A DNA stretch of 23,700 nucleotides from an uncultured Pseudomonas sp. (GTDB lineage: Bacteria; Pseudomonadota; Gammaproteobacteria; Pseudomonadales; Pseudomonadaceae). Numbering within the stretch: the first letter of the stretch is position 1; every line of letters begins with the position of its first letter. Location: NCBI RefSeq assembly GCF_946886105.1, contig NZ_CAMPHV010000061.1, positions 1-23,700 of the forward strand, read 5' to 3'. The translations under genes were made by a program, and so were the position numbers. Positions 22,875 to 23,700 of this stretch are shown here, piece after piece. The notes beneath the pieces were generated by a model that was given only the letters and a program-made list of their open reading frames with translations, was not told where the DNA came from and did no database searches.

Positions 22875-23552
22875 ATGCTCACCGACGTAACGACGCTTGC
22901 CGCACTTCGACAACATCACCTGTTCGCTAAATTGCCCGAAGCCGCCTTTCAGGAAGTCTGCAACCTGGCGATTTCGCGCCGGCTGGAGAGCGGCGACATC
23001 CTCTTCCATCAGGGCGATAAGGCCGAGCGTTTCTATCTGCTGCTGCACGGGCAGATCAAGTTGATCCGCGTGCTGCTCGAAGGTCAGGAGAAGCTGGTGG
23101 AGGTGATATCCGCCGGACAAAGCTTTGCCGAAGCGCTTCTGTTCAGCGGAGCGCGGAATTATCCGGTGACCGCCGGGGCCTTGAAGAACTGTTCCTTGGT
23201 GAGCATCGACGGCGGGCATTACCGGCAACTGCTGGAAAGCCAACCGAAGATCTGCCTTGATCTGCTGGCCGCGTTCAGCATCCGCCTGCATCAGCGTCTC
23301 AACGAAATCGACACCCTGTCCCTGGCCAACGCCAGCCGCCGCGTGGCTCGTTACCTGTGTCAGCAGCAGGCCGCGGGCAACGGCAAGATCCAGCTCAGCG
23401 TGCCCAAACGCTTGATCGCCTCACAGCTGGGCATTCAGCCGGAAACCTTCTCGCGCATTCTCCATCGCCTGATCGATGCCGGGCTGATCGCCATGGAACG
23501 CCGCGATATTCGCGTGCTGGATAGCCTTAGCCTGGCAAATTATTGCGATTGA
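22875..23552 (+). CDS. dnr: Dnr-like Crp/Fnr-family transcription regulator
   Basis: A 225-residue regulator with a cyclic-nucleotide-binding-like sensor domain (about 15-125), a long dimerisation helix (about 126-155) and a C-terminal HTH (about 172-207). The recognition helix QPETFSRILHRL has E190, S193 and R194, the residues that read TTGAT-N4-ATCAA boxes. It lacks the N-terminal cysteine cluster of Anr/Fnr, placing it with Dnr-type NO-responsive, heme-linked regulators. The ATG at 22875 has a near-perfect AAGGAGGTG. Its presence near nar genes recalls the dnrE arrangement of P. stutzeri. Which dnr paralogue it is cannot be decided here. Confidence 0.88.
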   Translation: MLTDVTTLAALRQHHLFAKLPEAAFQEVCNLAISRRLESGDILFHQGDKAERFYLLLHGQIKLIRVLLEGQEKLVEVISAGQSFAEALLFSGARNYPVTAGALKNCSLVSIDGGHYRQLLESQPKICLDLLAAFSIRLHQRLNEIDTLSLANASRRVARYLCQQQAAGNGKIQLSVPKRLIASQLGIQPETFSRILHRLIDAGLIAMERRDIRVLDSLSLANYCD

Positions 23553-23562
23553 GTTGTGCCGT

Positions 23563-23582
23563 AGCCGGATGTAATTCGGGGG
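23563..23582. repeat. Fragment of the GTAGCCCGGATGCAATCCGGG repeat
   Basis: GTAGCCGGATGTAATTCGGG resembles the left arm of the palindrome at 2090-2167 and follows the dnr stop by about ten bases. No complementary right arm was found, so it is a fragment or a decayed copy. Confidence 0.5.
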
Positions 23583-23675
23583 AGCGGTCACTTCGTAAGG
23601 CCGTGACTTCGTAGGGTGGATAAAAAAAGCGTCAGCCACACGTCCCGATTCTGACTACAACAGCGGACGCAGAAC

Positions 23676-23700
23676 GTAGCCTGGGTTGAGCGTAGCGATA
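23676..23700 (+). repeat. Left end of a GTAGG-type dispersed repeat, cut by the window edge
   Basis: GTAGCCTGGGTTGAGCGTAG followed by CGATA matches the start of copies A and B. The rest lies beyond the window. The stretch 23583-23675 shows no gene. Confidence 0.6.

Overview
The window is a GC-rich Pseudomonas-type chromosome segment, most like the denitrifying stutzeri/mendocina/aeruginosa lineages. The evidence is gene content (adjacent narK1 and narK2, narGHJI, a PpiC-type isomerase and moaA as one operon, with divergent narXL), a Dnr-like regulator, and several dispersed palindromic repeat families typical of Pseudomonas. No rRNA, tRNA or CRISPR array was seen.

Left part (about 1-13503, all on the minus strand): the respiratory nitrate reductase operon, read right to left as narK1, narK2, narG, narH, narJ, narI, a 58-residue Cys/Gly-rich peptide, a PpiC-type parvulin and moaA, followed by a small dimeric alpha/beta-barrel-like protein. 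The first two genes import nitrate and exchange nitrite. NarGHI is the quinol-nitrate oxidoreductase, NarJ its chaperone, and MoaA makes the molybdopterin precursor the enzyme needs. Two inverted copies of a roughly 150 bp MITE-like element flank the narI-distal block. Three palindromes and two shorter repeat copies lie downstream and upstream of moaA.

Middle (13504-16177): the control region and narXL. One symmetric Anr/Dnr box lies between narK1 and narX, with TAnnnT hexamers at the expected -10 position on both sides. A possible NarL 7-2-7 site lies closer to narX.

16178-19804: an AT-richer island between narL and a carbonic anhydrase gene. It reads as an integron gene-cassette array without an integrase in view (a CALIN): four cassette-like ORFs all on the plus strand, separated by three related attC-like sites. 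The best cassette (17102 to about 18019) has perfectly complementary ends, GTTAGACGC and GCGTCTAAC. The cargo looks defence-related: a helical protein with a HEPN-like R-x5-H motif, a two-TM coiled-coil protein, a TIR-domain protein with an unrecognised N-terminal domain, and an orphan. Two direct copies of a chromosomal repeat have landed in or beside the last two attC positions. This is the most likely place for an undescribed system.

Right part (19805-23552): a beta-carbonic anhydrase, a divergent outer-membrane porin with a perfect TTGAT-N4-ATCAA box at canonical class II spacing, a convergent periplasmic solute-binding protein, and a Dnr-like Crp/Fnr regulator. Anr/Dnr sites at both the nar operon and the porin, with a Dnr-type protein encoded here, suggest that much of the window serves one anaerobic nitrate-respiration programme interrupted by the cassette array.
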